A stretch of 64,000 nt of DNA from positions 62,001 through 126,000 of the forward strand of contig NZ_RAPN01000004.1 in NCBI RefSeq assembly GCF_003610535.1. Direction: 5' to 3'. Positions 28,248 to 38,540 of this stretch are shown in pieces (within the stretch, counting starts at the first letter, position 1; each line of letters begins with the position of its first letter). The notes under the pieces are model-generated. The model saw only the letters and a list, made by a program, of their open reading frames with translations, did not search any database and had not been told where the DNA came from. Both the position numbers and the translations under genes were made by a program. Source of the DNA: Mangrovibacterium diazotrophicum. Lineage in GTDB: Bacteria; Bacteroidota; Bacteroidia; Bacteroidales; Prolixibacteraceae.

Positions 28248-30518
28248 TTAGTCTATGGTCGCTTCCTGAAATGAAGGATGGACTTTTTCGACAACGATTC
28301 GTTTGGATACTTTAAAATCGTCCTGCAACTTTATAATTTTGGACGAAGCTCCCAACATGACCTGGTACAAACCCTTATCGGCAATCCAGGCTTCTTCTTT
28401 CGAATGGAATGAAGCCAAATCCTTAACCTCTAATTTTAACGACACAATTTGGCTTTCACCAGGTTGTAATAACCGGGTTTTAGCAAAGCCCTTCAGTTCT
28501 TTTTTGGGTTTTTCGATGCTTGATTCCGGAGCTTTCATGTATAGCTCAACAACTTCCTGTCCGGCATATTTGCCCGTGTTTGTTATCTTAACCGATACCG
28601 TTATTCCGTTGGTAAAGATCTTGCTGCTTAAGTGTAAATCGGAATAGCTAAAATCGGTGTACGACATGCCAAACCCAAATTCATAAGAGGGCTCAATTTC
28701 CTCTTTTTCAAAGCCCCGGTATCCCACAAAGATTCCTTCTTTGTAATACGATTTTTGAGGGTCGTTTGCCGGTTCTCCCGGGTAATATTCTGCGGCAGGA
28801 CTATCTTCGTATTTTTTTGGAAAGGTCATGGTGAGCTTGCCCGAAGGATTAACTTTTCCGGTCAATACATCGGCAACAGAGTGTCCAACTTCCTGGCCCG
28901 GTTGCCATGCAAGAAGAATGGCATCGGCTTTGTTTTTCCAGCTTTCGGTTTCGATGACCCCTCCAATATTTAATACAACGACTACTTTTTTGCCGGCAGC
29001 ATGAAAATGTTTTGACACATCTTCGATCATCTTTTGCTCATCATCTTTTAAATTGTAATCGTCCTCTATTTTGCGGTCTAATCCCTCTGCCGAAATTCGC
29101 CCGATGGTAATGACTGCCACATCGTTATTCGCTGCCAGTTCTTTTAAACAATTATCATCAAAGGCGATTTGTTTCTCGCTGATGTAGTTATAATCAACCG
29201 TATCATGGTAAGGATAATTGAGATATGCCGTGTAAAAATCGGTCAAACTTTTATCAAGTGCTACGCCGGCTTCTTGCAAACCTTCGTCCAATGATGCAAT
29301 GTGCGCTTCATACACATCGCCGCTACCAAGTCCCCCGCTGATGGGTTTGTAGGATGCAACGCGAAACAGCGCAAGCTTATTCTGCTTTGACAGCGGGAGT
29401 GCCTGGGAATCATTTTTCAACAGCACCATGCCTTCAGCTCCGGCTTTCCGGGTTAATTCGGCATGTGCTTTCAAATCCGGATTATTCGAGAAAGCGTAAT
29501 TGTTTTGACTAATGCTGTTATAGACGATTTTTAAAATCCGTTCGCACGACAAATCAACCGCTGCCATTTTGAGTTCCCCGCTTTTCATCGCTTCCATCAG
29601 ATCTTCCCGTTGCGAGTCGATACCGGGCATCAACAGATCATTACCGGCTGAAATTTGAGCAACAACATTACTTTTGGTGTAGTTGTCGTAGGTTCCTCCC
29701 CACCAGTCAGACATGACAAATCCTTTAAAGCCCCATTCATAGCGAAGAATATCGGTTAACAAATCTTTGCGGTCGGAGGTGAAATAGCCGTCAACTTTGT
29801 TGTAAGAACTCATCACTGTCCAGGGATTCGATTTTTTGACTGCAATTTCAAAACCTCGTAAATAAATTTCGCGCAGGGCTCGTTCTGAAATAATTTCGTC
29901 AATTGAGTGACGGTTTGTTTCCTGGTTATTGGCGATAAAATGCTTCAAGGATGCACCCACGCCGTTTTCCTGAATTCCATTGATCATTGCAGCGGCAATA
30001 TTCCCCGCCACATAAGGATCTTCGGAGTAATATTCGAAGTTACGGCCACACAAGGGAGAGCGTTGGATATTCATTCCCGGTCCCAGCAAAATATCTACAC
30101 CATATTCTTTCACTTCATTTCCCATGGCTTCGCCAACTTCTTTTACCAGGTCAACATCCCATGTCGAAGCCAGTGACGTACCAACCGGAAAGGCGGTTGT
30201 GTAGTATGTTTTTACATCGTTTGGCCGTATTGTAAGGATGCGCAAACCGGCAGGCCCATCCGAAACAATCATCGGTCTTATACCCAAACGTGATATTTCG
30301 GTAGTCGTACCGGATGCCTTTAACTCGTCGCACAGTTTATTGTACTCCGATGATCCGCAAAGAAGATTCGCTTTTTCTTCCATGGTCATTTGTGCAACTT
30401 TCGACTTTGCCCAGGTTGCTGCAGGTTCGTTGTTTTTTTTTGAAGTTGCCATCGCAGCTCCGCTTACCACTAAAAATACCGCGATAAGCAGCGTTTTTGA
30501 AATGAAATCTTTGGTCAT
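28248..30518 (-). CDS. Glycoside hydrolase family 3 (exo-beta-glycosidase)
   Basis: 756 residues with a signal peptide (about 1-24). The (beta/alpha)8 domain carries the Lys-His pair in ASLKHFIANN (192-193) and nucleophile Asp271 in GFVMSDWWGG. A second alpha/beta sandwich (about 350-600) and a C-terminal fibronectin III-like domain (about 640-730) follow. GH3 exo-enzymes release beta-glucose, xylose or, in some clades, N-acetylglucosamine. The Lys-His presence and three-domain layout fit beta-glucosidase-type rather than the NagZ-type. It is likely periplasmic and may serve the polysaccharide locus to the right. Confidence 0.93.
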   Translation of the reverse strand: MTKDFISKTLLIAVFLVVSGAAMATSKKNNEPAATWAKSKVAQMTMEEKANLLCGSSEYNKLCDELKASGTTTEISRLGIRPMIVSDGPAGLRILTIRPNDVKTYYTTAFPVGTSLASTWDVDLVKEVGEAMGNEVKEYGVDILLGPGMNIQRSPLCGRNFEYYSEDPYVAGNIAAAMINGIQENGVGASLKHFIANNQETNRHSIDEIISERALREIYLRGFEIAVKKSNPWTVMSSYNKVDGYFTSDRKDLLTDILRYEWGFKGFVMSDWWGGTYDNYTKSNVVAQISAGNDLLMPGIDSQREDLMEAMKSGELKMAAVDLSCERILKIVYNSISQNNYAFSNNPDLKAHAELTRKAGAEGMVLLKNDSQALPLSKQNKLALFRVASYKPISGGLGSGDVYEAHIASLDEGLQEAGVALDKSLTDFYTAYLNYPYHDTVDYNYISEKQIAFDDNCLKELAANNDVAVITIGRISAEGLDRKIEDDYNLKDDEQKMIEDVSKHFHAAGKKVVVVLNIGGVIETESWKNKADAILLAWQPGQEVGHSVADVLTGKVNPSGKLTMTFPKKYEDSPAAEYYPGEPANDPQKSYYKEGIFVGYRGFEKEEIEPSYEFGFGMSYTDFSYSDLHLSSKIFTNGITVSVKITNTGKYAGQEVVELYMKAPESSIEKPKKELKGFAKTRLLQPGESQIVSLKLEVKDLASFHSKEEAWIADKGLYQVMLGASSKIIKLQDDFKVSKRIVVEKVHPSFQEATID

Positions 30519-30820
30519 GAATTATCTTTTTGATTTTTGATATGAACTATTGAGAATAATTGGACTGTTTGTGTGCCGGAATGACGCAACTGATAAGCGT
30601 TCAACACGCATTTGTTTGACTCAAATATAAACTAAGTGATGATTCTAGAAGGCGCTGGAAACGGCATGTAGTATTTTTGTTTTGATTATATTTTGGATGA
30701 AAAAGCATTTTGATGGCCGTGTTTTAACAAATTAATTCGACCGTTCAGAATACCGTGCAGGATGTAGGGGAAAAGTATTGTTGCTTTTTTACGTTGAGAA
30801 GCCCAAGTGAATCAATTGTA

Positions 30821-30986
30821 TCGGGACTCAATTTGATGTTGTCGTCAGCTTGCACTCTTTTAACGTTTTCAACTTTGGTACCATTCAATTTGATTTGCAA
30901 CCGGTGAGTGCTGTAAAATTTTCGCTTTTTAAGAGTAAAGGGCTTTGCACTTTGACTACTTTTTCATTTAAAAGTTGTTCTTTCAT
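30821..30986 (-). pseudogene. Decayed 5' copy of the His-rich/SIP-like gene
   Basis: On the minus strand ATG at 30986 opens MKEQLLNEKVVKVQS, matching MKEQPLKEKMGKVQG of the intact gene at 25995. The frame then breaks near codon 28-30: a single-base shift restores LQIKLNGTKVENVKRVQA against LQIELSGVEVENLKEVQA. Similarity ends after about 55 codons and no His-rich tail follows. This is the reciprocal partner of the truncated regulator at 26092. Confidence 0.75.
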
Positions 30987-31134
30987 AGTGTTTCAAATTT
31001 TATTATCCGAAATGTCTATTAACGAAGACTAATAGGTCGGTGTAATTAAATACCGATTTTCAGTAGAATCAAACTAGCCGATTATGAATATTGAAAAGCT
31101 TACTGTGGCTGTCGCTGTTGAAAGGCTCCAGTTG
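30821..31134. repeat. Duplicated regulator/target junction, copy B
   Basis: Homologous to 25831-26136. Here the plus-strand AraC gene is intact and the minus-strand SIP-like gene is decayed. The remaining upstream bases of this interval (30519-30820) hold no recognisable gene; they contain the promoter side of the GH3 gene. Confidence 0.8.
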
Positions 31135-31938
31135 GAGGAACAGCAAACTGGTTTGTTGAAGCATGATTTCCACGAATTCATTTATTTCGAAAAGGGGAGT
31201 GGCGTGTATTGCTATGAGCAGGTCAATACCACGTTTTCGGCGGGCGATTTGTTTCTGGTGAATAAAGGAAACGTACACAGTCTTCGCATTGAAGAGCCTT
31301 CGGTGGTTTATTCGGTGAAGTTTGCCGAAAAGACGCGTCTAAAGTTGAAGGAAATGAGCGGCAGTTTGAAAGAGATTGCCGGTCCGCCTGTAAAAACCAA
31401 ATCGCCGGTGAATGCCAAAGTGAGTTTCAGTGAGGAGGATAGACCATTGGCGGATCGCTTGTTTGAGTTTTTGCTGCTCTTGGGCGAAGACCACGTAAAA
31501 AACGAGAGTCAAATTTTATTGCAGATGATTACCCTGGTGACGCTTACCGAGCGCAATCTCAGCTTTGCTCCGTCTCTGAATGATGTTCCCCGAAACAGGG
31601 AACTTATTCGCTCAATCTTAAAACATATCAGTCGTAATTTACGGGATCCGGAAAAATTGACCTTGGCCCGTATCGCCGATGAATTTAAAATGAGCACCAA
31701 TAAATTGGGAGCATATTTCCGCCAAGAGACCGGTCATACCGTGAAGCAGTTCATCAGTTCGAGTCGGATGACAGTGATTGGTGACCGGGTGGCAAACAGC
31801 GAGTTGTCATTCTCCGAAATCGCTTTTGAATACGGATTTGTGGATGAAAGCCATTTGAATAAAATGTTTAAAAAGCACTTTGGTAAAACACCCACCGAAT
31901 ATCGGCGGGAGAAGAATGAAAACACTAAAACTTCTTGA
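31084..31938 (+). CDS. AraC-family transcriptional regulator with cupin sensor domain
   Basis: 284 residues. The N-terminal cupin (about 20-90) has HDFHEFIYFEKGSGVYCYE and the turn FSAGDLFLVNKGNVHSL. The C-terminal AraC double helix-turn-helix (about 180-280) has LTLARIADEFKMSTNKLGAYFRQETGHTVKQ and the signature FSEIAFEYGFVDESHLNKMFKKHFGKTPTEYRRE. The homologous junction at 25831-26136 implies that it once faced, and may still regulate, the His-rich gene and flavin reductase 5 kb away. The ligand is unknown. Confidence 0.9.
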   Translation: MNIEKLTVAVAVERLQLEEQQTGLLKHDFHEFIYFEKGSGVYCYEQVNTTFSAGDLFLVNKGNVHSLRIEEPSVVYSVKFAEKTRLKLKEMSGSLKEIAGPPVKTKSPVNAKVSFSEEDRPLADRLFEFLLLLGEDHVKNESQILLQMITLVTLTERNLSFAPSLNDVPRNRELIRSILKHISRNLRDPEKLTLARIADEFKMSTNKLGAYFRQETGHTVKQFISSSRMTVIGDRVANSELSFSEIAFEYGFVDESHLNKMFKKHFGKTPTEYRREKNENTKTS

Positions 31939-32334
31939 TCGAATTTTGAATATCTCGCAGGTTGAAGAATGCTTTAATTCTTGCGTATAGACTTAGAGGG
32001 ACAGCGTAAAAAAAATCAATTCCAATTGTTTCTAGCTATTGAGCTTAAGCTCCGGCGAAGTTAATATTCTAGTCTAATTGAGTTTGTTTATCCACGACAA
32101 CAGATAATTGAATAAAACCGAGGGTTATTCAGTCATGTTTATTTAAGCTCCACTATAATAGTGTTTTATGATGGTGTCGATGGTGTTGAGTATTTTTTTT
32201 TAATTTTTTTCGTGAGATTTTTTTCCTCCAATACTATTACCTATAAAACAACCTAATAGCTGACGATACCTTGGCTTAGGGGCCGACGGAATTTTCTTTA
32301 AACAGGATATAAGGATAGTAACAATATAATTGAA
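31939..32334. other. Intergenic region before the FecR gene
   Basis: 396 bases with no convincing gene. It holds the motif at 32212-32244 that is shared with the region after the ECF sigma gene, and the leader of the FecR gene. An ECF sigma gene, usually sitting here, is absent. Confidence 0.6.
32212..32244 (+). promoter_or_regulatory. Putative ECF-sigma-dependent promoter, copy 1
   Basis: 33 bases aligned without gaps to 47836-47868 with 27 identities, including the exact 17-mer CCAATACTATTACCTAT (32228-32244). It lies about 90 bases before the FecR start. The other copy lies after the ECF sigma gene. A shared promoter for the sigma factor is inferred. Confidence 0.6.
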
Positions 32335-33378
32335 ATGGCAAATAACACAAGTAAAGAAAACTTGAGGCGTTTTCGAGAAGATCTGGCAACAGAAAAAGAA
32401 ATGCAGGATGTTTCGAGTAGGTTCTCAGAAGGCGAAAATGATTCGGAATTGAGGCAACAGGTGTATTCTGATTTCGAACAATACATTGACGATTCTCCTA
32501 TTGTTAATTTTAATTTGAATTATTTACTCGACCGGATTCATCATACAATTCACAAAAGAGAAAATCGGAAAAAGCGGAGTACAGTGCAACGGATTTACAC
32601 TTGGTATTCAGCGAGTGCTGCAGTTATCTTAATTCCATTGTTAATTGCAGGATTCTTATGGTATTTAGGCCAAAATCGAGGTACTTCAGAAAGGCAGGAA
32701 AGTGTTTTAAGTTCTACGTTATTCGCACCAATGGGTGCGAGAATTAATTTCACTCTTCCCGATGGTTCCAGTGGTTGGTTGAACAGTGGTTCGTCGCTTC
32801 AATACGAAATTCCCTTTCAGGATAACAGACAGGTGGTTGTCTCAGGGGAAGCTTGGTTTGACGTCGCACATGATGCATCTCATCCATTCGAGGTTACTGC
32901 CGGTTCTTCAAAAGTAAAAGTGTTAGGAACAAAATTTAACGTTAATGCTTACCCTGGTGAAAATTATATTGAGGTTGTATTAGAGGAAGGGAAAGTCGAA
33001 TTCTCAAGCGATGCCTCAGGAACACCAGTTATTTTGAAACCTGATGAAAGGCTTGTTTATACAGATTCATCTATACAAATAAGTCAGGCAGATGCAACAA
33101 AATATTCAGGATGGAAAGAAGGTAAGCTTATTTTCAGAGGCGATCCTATGATTGACGTAGCAGAGCGAATAGGTAGATGGTATGATGTAGAAATAGAGAT
33201 CGTTGATAAAGATTTGGAGCAATATGCCATTAGAGGAATATTTCAGGATGATTCTTTGGAAGAAGTGCTTCAGTATCTCAGTATGACTTCACCGATAACC
33301 TATAAAGTAAAAAATAGGGAGATTCTCAAGGATGGAACTTTCGATAAAAAGAAAGTCTATCTATATCTGAAAAAATAA
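32335..33378 (+). CDS. FecR-type anti-sigma factor
   Basis: 347 residues: cytoplasmic N-terminus (about 1-85), one membrane helix (about 91-110), FecR domain (about 125-230, APMGARINFTLPDGSSGWLNSGSSLQYE and FDVAHDASHPFEVTAG) and C-terminal DUF4974 (about 265-335, FRGDPMIDVAERIGRWYDVEIEI). These proteins hold an ECF sigma factor and release it when the partner TonB receptor binds its substrate. The SusC-like receptor directly downstream has the matching STN signalling domain. The cognate sigma gene is not adjacent; the only one in the window is at 47178. Confidence 0.92.
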   Translation: MANNTSKENLRRFREDLATEKEMQDVSSRFSEGENDSELRQQVYSDFEQYIDDSPIVNFNLNYLLDRIHHTIHKRENRKKRSTVQRIYTWYSASAAVILIPLLIAGFLWYLGQNRGTSERQESVLSSTLFAPMGARINFTLPDGSSGWLNSGSSLQYEIPFQDNRQVVVSGEAWFDVAHDASHPFEVTAGSSKVKVLGTKFNVNAYPGENYIEVVLEEGKVEFSSDASGTPVILKPDERLVYTDSSIQISQADATKYSGWKEGKLIFRGDPMIDVAERIGRWYDVEIEIVDKDLEQYAIRGIFQDDSLEEVLQYLSMTSPITYKVKNREILKDGTFDKKKVYLYLKK

Positions 33379-33441
33379 CTTAATAATCATAAAATAAAAA
33401 CGGAAGAATGAAATAAAGAGATGGCCTGTAAAAAGTAAAAA

Positions 33442-33467
33442 AAGGAAACCGTCCTACCGATTTCCTT
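33442..33467 (+). terminator. Small hairpin between fecR-like and susC-like genes
   Basis: AAGGAAA (33442-33448) pairs with TTTCCTT (33461-33467), followed by a run of A. It may attenuate read-through from the anti-sigma gene into susC, giving different expression levels. It is weak evidence on its own. Confidence 0.4.
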
Positions 33468-33513
33468 AAAAAAACTTTCTATAATTTTTTTAACCTTTTA
33501 ATGATTCAAATGT

Positions 33514-36500
33514 ATGGAAAAAAATGGAATTTTTCATGGATGCTATTTCCATTGTTGTACTAAACTCTTAAAAATTATGAAGATTACATTTATCTTGATG
33601 TTTGCTGTAATTCTTCAAACCTACGCCAGCGATGTGTATTCGCAAAAAACGTATCTCACCATCAATGCGACTAATTCAAAAATTACTGATGTATTTGATG
33701 AAATCGAGCAGCAGTCGGAATTCTATTTTCTGTATAACGAGAAATTGATAGATACAGATCGTCTTGTGACTATAGAAGTAAAAGATCAAAAAATTGAAGA
33801 TATTCTTGATCAACTGTTTGCTGGGCGCGAGATGAAGTATACAATTACCGATCGTAAGATAATTGTTGCCCCTTCTTATTTGTCAGAGAATCAACAGTAC
33901 GGCTCAGTGTCCGGAAAGGTGGTCGAAGCAAACGGGCAACCATTACCTGGGGTGACGGTATCGATAAAAGGCACTGGTAAAGGAACGGTTACAGATAGCG
34001 AAGGGAAATATTTCTTGGCAAATATCCCGGATAATGCGACACTTATTTTCTCTTTTATAGGAATGAGATCCCAGGAAGTTGAAGTTGCAGGTAAGACTAT
34101 TGTTAGTGTTACGATGATTGAGGATGCTATTGAGCTAGAAGAGACTGTCGCAATTGGTTATGGTACACTGAAAAAAAGTGATTTAACTGGATCGGTTGCC
34201 TCTGTTCGATCGAATGACATTCAGACAACAAAGGTTTTATCTCCTGATCAGGCGTTATCTGGTCGTATTGCCGGGGTTCAGGTGAACCAACAGTCCTCAT
34301 CTCCCGGTGGCGGTGTTTCTATTACAATCCGTGGGGGGAATTCCGTGAACGGAGACAATGGACCTTTATATGTAATCGATGGGTTTCCGGTTACAAGTAA
34401 TAATGAAACCAGAAGTGCCGGTAGTTCAGGTTACGTGTCTCCCAACTCTTTGTCGTCTATAAATCCGAATGATATTGAATCTATTGAGGTATTAAAAGAC
34501 GCATCGGCTACTGCCATTTATGGAGCAAGAGGAGCTAACGGAGTTATTTTAATTACAACGAAGAAAGGGAAATCCGGTGCACAAAAATTGACTTTTGACG
34601 CTTATTATGGAGTGCAGGAAATTACCAATAAACTTGACGTAATGAATGCCGAAGAATTTGCAATTTATGCAAATGAGGCAGCTCAATACAATGGAGTAGC
34701 GAATTATTTCTCAAATCCCTCAGCGCTGGGGAAAGGAACAGATTGGCAAGATTTAATATATACAATTGCACCTATCCAAAATTATCAGCTGGGTGTTTCT
34801 GGAGGTCAAGGCAAATCGACTTATTATGTTTCCGGGAACTATTACAATCAGGATGGGATCATAAAAAATTCAGGCTATGAACGTTACTCTCTGCGAACAA
34901 ATGTAGAATCAGAACTTAGTGATCGCATAAGAATTGGGGTGAATTTGACTGCGAGTCATTCCGTTAATGATCAGATGGTGACTGAAGAAGGAAACGGTGG
35001 TGCTACCGGCGTTGTAAGAGCAGCTTTGTATTATCATCCTTATATTGATGTCTATAATGAAGATGGTACTTACACGTTAATGCCTGAGAATACCGAAGAA
35101 TCCTTAGGCTCAACCTATCAAGTGGATAACCCGGTTTCTCTGCTTAATGAGACAACAAATAAGATTACCGGTAATCGGTTGTTAAGTAATGTATACGCAC
35201 AAATTGACATCTTTAAGGGATTGACTTTTAGAACGAGTTTAGGTGCTGATGTCGAGGAACAACTGTACGAAGCATATTATAGTAGGGAAACCAGAACCGG
35301 TATGTATCTTGACGGGGTGGCCACGACTAGTAATAAACACTATCTTTCATACCTCACCGAGAACACACTTAATTATTCAAGAGATATTAACGGAGGGCAT
35401 CACTTGAATGCTCTGGTCGGATTTACGCGACAAAAAGAGAATGTGAATTCTCAGTATATGTATAATTCGAATTTCCTGGATGACGAATTGGAAAATAATG
35501 GTATCGGTAATGGTACTCGTGACGGAGGTCCAACTGTTAGTGCAGCAGAGTCTCAATGGCAGTTATCATCTTGGTTAGGCAGGTTGAATTATAAGTATAA
35601 AGATAAATACCTTGTAACCATGAGCCTCAGGGCCGATGGTTCATCCCGAATGGGTAAAAATAATCGATGGGGGTATTTCCCCTCCGGAGCGCTGGCTTGG
35701 AACGTCCATAATGAGGAATTCTTAAAAAGTGCCGAACCTATTCAATATTTAAAATTACGAGTAAGTTACGGACTAACGGGCAACACTAATATTGGTTCTT
35801 ACCATTCCCTGGCAGCCCTATCTACAAATTCTTATTCGTTCAATGATACAAAAGTAACTGGTTATTATCTGGGGAGCTTGCCTAATGGTGATCTTAAATG
35901 GGAAAGCACAGCACAATTCGATGCAGGTTTCGATATCGGTTTGTTTGATGGTAGATTAAACCTTACTGCTGACTATTACGAAAAGAATACCAGCGATTTA
36001 CTATTGGAAGTAACGCTTCCTTCAAGTTCTGGATTCTCCTCTGCGTTAAAGAATACAGGGAAAGTTAGAAACCGAGGTGTTGAGTTGGCATTGGGCGCAA
36101 CCATACTAAAAGCGCCATTCACCTGGGATACCCAAATAAACGGGTCGATGAATAAAAACAAGGTGATGGATCTTGGTGATAGTGAGCCTTTTTTTGCTGG
36201 TGTTGATAACGTTTCTACATATGTTGACGAAGGGCATGCACTTGGCGAATTTTATGGGTATAAAGTAGATGGTATTTTCAAAAGTCAGGCCGAAGTTGAT
36301 GCCTCAGTCCAATCCAGTGCTGTACCTGGTGATGTAAGATTTGTTAATGTTAATGAAGATGAGGCAATTGATTCAAATGACCGTACTTGGATTGGCAATC
36401 CTTATCCCGATTTTATTTTCGGATGGAACAATACTTTCAGTTATAAAAATTTCAGTTTAACAGCGTTCGTAATGGGTACTGTTGGTAATGATGTATTTAA

Positions 36501-36900
36501 TATTACAGATGCCAGAAGGACAAGTGTCTCCGGACCGGTAGATTTGAATATGTCATACGAGCGGTACAAGAACCGGTGGAGTGAAGATAACCCCAATGGA
36601 ACCCAACCTCGGGCAGGATGGACTACAGGCCTTACTCCAATTGGCCTGAATATCGAAGATGGATCTTATGTTCGATTAAAAACTCTTCAATTAGGGTATA
36701 ACATACCGGTTAAGAAAATGTCGGTCCTGAAGAGCGCTTATGTTTATGTAAGTGGACAAAATTTGTTAACCATAACTGGTTATAGTGGTTATAATCCTGA
36801 CGTAAATAGCGTTAGCTCAAGCAACTTGGTACAAGGTGTAGATATGGGGGCATATCCTTTAGCAAAGACTTATTTGTTTGGCGTTAAAGTGGAATTTTAG
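33514..36900 (+). CDS. SusC-like TonB-dependent receptor with STN signalling domain
   Basis: 1128 residues. Signal region ends about YASDVYSQ (residue 43). An STN domain (about 52-115, DVFDEIEQQSEFYFLYNEKL), a carboxypeptidase-regulatory-like domain (about 130-215, VSGKVVEANGQPLPGVTVSI), a plug (about 230-345, IEVLKDASATAIYGARGANG) and a 22-strand-type barrel ending in FGVKVEF follow. It imports oligosaccharides with the SusD partner. The STN domain means it also signals to the FecR protein. The long start at 33514 is used because Bacteroidota SusC proteins often have such extended N-termini; ATG at 33577 is the alternative. Confidence 0.95.
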   Translation: MEKNGIFHGCYFHCCTKLLKIMKITFILMFAVILQTYASDVYSQKTYLTINATNSKITDVFDEIEQQSEFYFLYNEKLIDTDRLVTIEVKDQKIEDILDQLFAGREMKYTITDRKIIVAPSYLSENQQYGSVSGKVVEANGQPLPGVTVSIKGTGKGTVTDSEGKYFLANIPDNATLIFSFIGMRSQEVEVAGKTIVSVTMIEDAIELEETVAIGYGTLKKSDLTGSVASVRSNDIQTTKVLSPDQALSGRIAGVQVNQQSSSPGGGVSITIRGGNSVNGDNGPLYVIDGFPVTSNNETRSAGSSGYVSPNSLSSINPNDIESIEVLKDASATAIYGARGANGVILITTKKGKSGAQKLTFDAYYGVQEITNKLDVMNAEEFAIYANEAAQYNGVANYFSNPSALGKGTDWQDLIYTIAPIQNYQLGVSGGQGKSTYYVSGNYYNQDGIIKNSGYERYSLRTNVESELSDRIRIGVNLTASHSVNDQMVTEEGNGGATGVVRAALYYHPYIDVYNEDGTYTLMPENTEESLGSTYQVDNPVSLLNETTNKITGNRLLSNVYAQIDIFKGLTFRTSLGADVEEQLYEAYYSRETRTGMYLDGVATTSNKHYLSYLTENTLNYSRDINGGHHLNALVGFTRQKENVNSQYMYNSNFLDDELENNGIGNGTRDGGPTVSAAESQWQLSSWLGRLNYKYKDKYLVTMSLRADGSSRMGKNNRWGYFPSGALAWNVHNEEFLKSAEPIQYLKLRVSYGLTGNTNIGSYHSLAALSTNSYSFNDTKVTGYYLGSLPNGDLKWESTAQFDAGFDIGLFDGRLNLTADYYEKNTSDLLLEVTLPSSSGFSSALKNTGKVRNRGVELALGATILKAPFTWDTQINGSMNKNKVMDLGDSEPFFAGVDNVSTYVDEGHALGEFYGYKVDGIFKSQAEVDASVQSSAVPGDVRFVNVNEDEAIDSNDRTWIGNPYPDFIFGWNNTFSYKNFSLTAFVMGTVGNDVFNITDARRTSVSGPVDLNMSYERYKNRWSEDNPNGTQPRAGWTTGLTPIGLNIEDGSYVRLKTLQLGYNIPVKKMSVLKSAYVYVSGQNLLTITGYSGYNPDVNSVSSSNLVQGVDMGAYPLAKTYLFGVKVEF

Positions 36901-36931
36901 AGAAAGTATTAATCCGTTTAATCGAAAAAAA

Positions 36932-38491
36932 ATGAAAAAAATAATTATATTCTTTATAGGAATAATGACTTTTTACGGGTGTAATAAAAGTTTTCTGGAA
37001 GAAATTCCTGCGGATTTTATTAGCACGGAAAACTATTTTAGAAACCAGGACGATGCTGTTGCCGCAGTAGACGCTGTTTACAGTTCATTCATTAACGGAG
37101 AGGAACATCGTTACTATGTTATAGCGGATTTGATGGGAGAAGCCATGACGACCAGAAGTCAGACTACTGGTTCAGGTAACGGGCTTGGAGATTACGATAA
37201 CAGCCTTCTTCTCTACAATTCAGGCAACCCTGGAGTGCAATGGAAGCTTTATTATGCTGTCATCAACAGAGCCAATTGGGTTCTGAAGTACGTGGGGGAA
37301 ATGGACGAGAGCAAATTTGATGACTCTACTTTACAAGATCGCGTTTTGGGCGAAGCTTATTTCTTGAGAGGACTCAGCTATTTTACCCTTGTTCGTTTTT
37401 TTGGTGGAGTTCCATTGCGAGTTAAAGCTATCGAAACGATATCAGATGCAGAGAGTATGGCACGTAATACTGACGCAGAAGTATATGATCAGGTTATTGC
37501 TGATTTGACCGAAGCAATCAATCTTTTACCTCAAGGTTCTTCTTATTCCGGCGATGACATTGGGAGGGCTTCAAAAGGGGCTGCTAAGGCGCTACTTGCA
37601 AAAGTATATTTACAAAGAGGTAGCTTAAGCGGAAATAATGGAATAACAGGAGAAAGGCTGATTGCGCAGTCTACGGATTTTCAGCAAGCTGCAGATTACT
37701 GCCAGGCGGTGATAGACGACAATGAATATGAGCTTGTTGCGTGCAAGGACTTATGGAGCTTTGACAAGGTTGAAAATAACAGTGAGATTATATACACTAT
37801 TCAACATTCTGCGGGCGTAACTTATATGGATTACCTCTCTTATTATCTTAACTTGCCCAATTCGGACCTGGTTGGCGGATCTTATGGCAGCATGCAATCT
37901 TCTCTTGATTTTTATAAATCGTTTAGTGATAACGATATTCGCAAAAGTGTTATTTTTTACACGCAATATGTTCTGAATGGGGATACCATCACTTATGATA
38001 TGGACGATCCAGCCAATGATGGTTATTATTATGACACTCCTGCAATTGCCAAATACTATGTTAATACTGTCAATAATGCAAGCGATGAGATTATTCTTCG
38101 CTATGCGGATGTATTGCTTATGAAAGCAGAAGCTTTAAATGAAGTAAATACTGGACCTACTTCTGAAGCTTATAATGCAATCAATCAAGTGCGAAATAGA
38201 GCCGGATTGGCAAATTTGCAAGCAGGATTGACTTATACTCAGTTTAAGGACTCAGTATACATTGAAAGACAAAAGGAATTTGTTATGGAGGGGCAAGCTT
38301 GGTTCGATGGTCAACGGTATTTCTCGTATTTTCAAGAGATTCAGGCGAAATGGTCTGGCTATGGTGATACCGGGTTTCATTTTGGACCTTACGAGACTGT
38401 CAGCTTGGAAGATCCTAGAGATCGGCTATTGCCGATAACTCAAAGTATTTTGGATGCCGATGAGTTATTAATTCAAAACGAAGGCTATTGA
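36932..38491 (+). CDS. SusD-like surface glycan-binding lipoprotein
   Basis: 519 residues from ATG 36932, which gives a clean lipoprotein signal with lipobox FYGC (Cys about 16). The frame runs upstream into susC, but without a signal. SusD features are present: SFLEEIPADFISTENYFRNQDDAVAAVDAVYSSF-type N-terminus, TPR-like helices (YFLRGLSYFTLVRFFGGVP), and the C-terminal EIILRYADVLLMKAEALNE and ERQKEFVMEGQAWFDGQRY blocks. It caps the SusC channel and selects the glycan. A perfect hairpin follows the gene. Confidence 0.95.
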   Translation: MKKIIIFFIGIMTFYGCNKSFLEEIPADFISTENYFRNQDDAVAAVDAVYSSFINGEEHRYYVIADLMGEAMTTRSQTTGSGNGLGDYDNSLLLYNSGNPGVQWKLYYAVINRANWVLKYVGEMDESKFDDSTLQDRVLGEAYFLRGLSYFTLVRFFGGVPLRVKAIETISDAESMARNTDAEVYDQVIADLTEAINLLPQGSSYSGDDIGRASKGAAKALLAKVYLQRGSLSGNNGITGERLIAQSTDFQQAADYCQAVIDDNEYELVACKDLWSFDKVENNSEIIYTIQHSAGVTYMDYLSYYLNLPNSDLVGGSYGSMQSSLDFYKSFSDNDIRKSVIFYTQYVLNGDTITYDMDDPANDGYYYDTPAIAKYYVNTVNNASDEIILRYADVLLMKAEALNEVNTGPTSEAYNAINQVRNRAGLANLQAGLTYTQFKDSVYIERQKEFVMEGQAWFDGQRYFSYFQEIQAKWSGYGDTGFHFGPYETVSLEDPRDRLLPITQSILDADELLIQNEGY

Positions 38492-38540
38492 TTTTTTGAG
38501 ATTCAGCTTTAAGAAATAGAATTCTCGTTAATCGAACATT

